Of a stretch of 6,726 nucleotides of DNA, positions 5,475-6,726 are shown one piece after another. A program made the position numbers and the translations under genes. The notes under the pieces were generated by a model that saw only the letters and a list, made by a program, of their open reading frames with translations, was not told the DNA's origin and searched no databases. The DNA lies in assembly GCA_021796905.1 (NCBI GenBank), contig JAKABK010000101.1:1-6726 (forward strand), read 5' to 3'. Each line of letters begins with the position of its first letter. The first letter of the stretch is position 1. This DNA is from Actinomycetes bacterium (GTDB taxonomy: Bacteria; Actinomycetota; Acidimicrobiia; Acidimicrobiales; Palsa-688).

Positions 5475-6726
5475 CTACTCGATCGCCAGGTCGGTGCGGA
5501 TCGGCCGGCCCTGCAGCGCCCGCCACACCGCCGCCGGGGTGAGGGGCATGTCGGCGGCCCGGACCTGCAGGGCGTCGAGGACGGCGTTGACGACCGCCGC
5601 GGGGGAGCCGACGGTCGCCGACTCGCCGACGCCCTTGGCCCCGATCGGGTGGTGCGGCGAGGGGGTGACCGTCTGGCCCAGCTCCCAGCTCGGGCACTCC
5701 ATGGAGGTGGGCAGCAGGTAGTCCATGAACGACGCTCCGAGGTTGTTGCCGTCGGGGTCGAACGCGATCACCTCCATGAGCGCCATACCGAGGCCGTCGG
5801 CGAGGCCGCCGTGGACCTGGCCCTCGACGATCATCGGGTTGATCCGCGGCCCGCAGTCGTCGACGGCGACGAAACGGCGGACCTTCACCTCCCCGGTGTC
5901 GGCGTCGACGTCGACGACGCAGATGTAGGCCCCGAAGGGGTAGGTGAGGTTGGGAGGGTCGTAGACCACCGAGGCGTCGAGGTGGCCCTCGACCCCCTCG
6001 GGCAGCTCCAGGTTGCCGTGGGCGGCGAAGGCGATCTCGGCGATCGTCCTGGCCTGCTCCGGGTCGCCCTTCACCCGCCAGCGGCCGTGGTCCCACTCGA
6101 GGTCATCGGGGGAGCACTCGATGGCGGCGGCGGCGATCAGCCTCGCTTTCTCGCGCACTCTCTGGGCGGCGACCGCCGCGGCCGCCCCCGACACCGGCGT
6201 CGAGCGGCTCCCGTAGGTGCCGAGCCCGAAGGGGGTGTTGTCGGTGTCACCGTGGAGGACCTCGATGTCCTCGGGCGGGATGCCGAGCACGTGGCTCACG
6301 ATCTGGGCGAAGGTCGTCTCGTGGCCCTGACCCTGGGTCTGCACCGACAGGCGCAGCTGCGCCTTGCCCGTCGGGTGGATCCGCAGCTCGCAGCCGTCGG
6401 CCATGCCGAGCCCGAGGATGTCCATGTGCTTGCGGGGTCCGGCGCCCACCCCCTCGGTGAAGAAGGAGATGCCGATCCCCATCAGCGGTTTGCCCGTCGG
6501 GTCGGCTCGGCGGGCGGCCTGCTCGGCGCGCAGCTCGTCGTAGCGCGCTATCCGCATCGCCTCGCTGAGGGCCCTCGGGTAGTCGCCCGAGTCGTACTCC
6601 CACCCGGTCGGGGTCGTGTAGGGGAACTGCTCGGGGCGCAGGAGGTTGCGCATCCGCAGCTCGGCGGGGTCCATCTTCAGCTCGAAGGCGAGGCAGTCGA
6701 CCATCCGCTCCACCAGGTAAACCGCC
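5475..6726 (-). CDS. coxL: CoxL: aerobic CO dehydrogenase large (molybdenum) subunit, C-terminal half
   Basis: The catalytic subunit of aerobic CO dehydrogenase (CO + H2O to CO2 + 2 H+ + 2 e-), carrying the molybdenum-copper site on molybdopterin cytosine dinucleotide. About 416 of roughly 800 residues are present. The frame runs off the right edge and the GTG at 6713 is internal. Family landmarks in order are RPEQFPYTTPTGWEYDSGDY, FTEGVGAGPRKHMDILGLGM (near 6410-6460), QTQGQGHETTFAQI (near 6315-6350), GTYGSRSTPVSGAA, NPMIVEGQVHGGL, ASFMDYLLPT and SPHHPIGAKGVGESATVG. The glutamate of GVGES (codon 5622-5624) corresponds to the conserved catalytic Glu of the family. These blocks fit true form I CoxL better than form II or xanthine dehydrogenase. 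The diagnostic Cys loop (AYxCSFR in form I) should lie only a few codons beyond the edge. It is followed by xdhC, coxD and coxE in one tight operon; CoxS and CoxM are not in the window. Confidence 0.95.
   Translation of the reverse strand, partial: AVYLVERMVDCLAFELKMDPAELRMRNLLRPEQFPYTTPTGWEYDSGDYPRALSEAMRIARYDELRAEQAARRADPTGKPLMGIGISFFTEGVGAGPRKHMDILGLGMADGCELRIHPTGKAQLRLSVQTQGQGHETTFAQIVSHVLGIPPEDIEVLHGDTDNTPFGLGTYGSRSTPVSGAAAAVAAQRVREKARLIAAAAIECSPDDLEWDHGRWRVKGDPEQARTIAEIAFAAHGNLELPEGVEGHLDASVVYDPPNLTYPFGAYICVVDVDADTGEVKVRRFVAVDDCGPRINPMIVEGQVHGGLADGLGMALMEVIAFDPDGNNLGASFMDYLLPTSMECPSWELGQTVTPSPHHPIGAKGVGESATVGSPAAVVNAVLDALQVRAADMPLTPAAVWRALQGRPIRTDLAIE

Noticed and set aside
4582..5721. 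379-codon + strand frame antisense to xdhC
   Set aside because: It shows no motifs and is the complement of a well-supported gene.
5473..6096. N-terminal extension of the XdhC frame up to a start at 6096
   Set aside because: This stretch overlaps CoxL, whose frame is strongly conserved, and its XdhC-frame translation is low-complexity. The GTG at 5472 sits just after the coxL stop and begins the family region.

Overview
This is a very GC-rich, densely coded window with GTG starts and overlapping gene junctions. That points to an actinobacterium or a similar high-GC lineage. Acidimicrobiia or a related aerobic CO-oxidising actinobacterium would fit, but the placement is inferred from style and gene content, not shown by a marker gene.

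The window holds two blocks that converge near 2206-2299. The left block, on the + strand, starts with the 3' end of a protein (2-439). Its visible N-terminal part is encoded by a seven-copy 18-bp tandem repeat, and it ends in one transmembrane segment and a basic tail. Its stop overlaps the GTG start of a 589-residue membrane diguanylate cyclase (436-2205). This enzyme has about five or six membrane segments, a divergent GAF-like region and a GGDEF domain with intact GGEEF active site and RxxD inhibitory site. Its C-terminal tail is a three-copy 24-bp repeat. The ~94-bp gap between the converging genes carries three copies of the palindrome CGGGCCCG in 21-22-bp units, a plausible two-way terminator.

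The right block, on the - strand, is the downstream part of an aerobic carbon monoxide dehydrogenase (cox) cluster. In transcription order it runs: the C-terminal half of the molybdenum-copper catalytic subunit CoxL (cut by the right edge), an XdhC/CoxF-like maturation factor with a C-terminal YHS metal-binding-type domain, a MoxR-type AAA+ ATPase (CoxD) and a VWA-domain CoxE. Junctions are tight: a 2-nt gap, then 60 nt with a strong hairpin over the coxD start, then a GTGA overlap or a longer overlap. Together these genes would make the CO-oxidising enzyme and load its sulfur- and copper-containing molybdenum site. The small (CoxS) and medium (CoxM) subunits are not here and may lie beyond the right edge.

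I see no RNA genes, mobile elements, CRISPR arrays or clearly new multi-gene system. The most unusual points are the XdhC-YHS fusion inside a cox operon, the hairpin enclosing the coxD start codon, and the cluster of short tandem repeats around the diguanylate cyclase gene.
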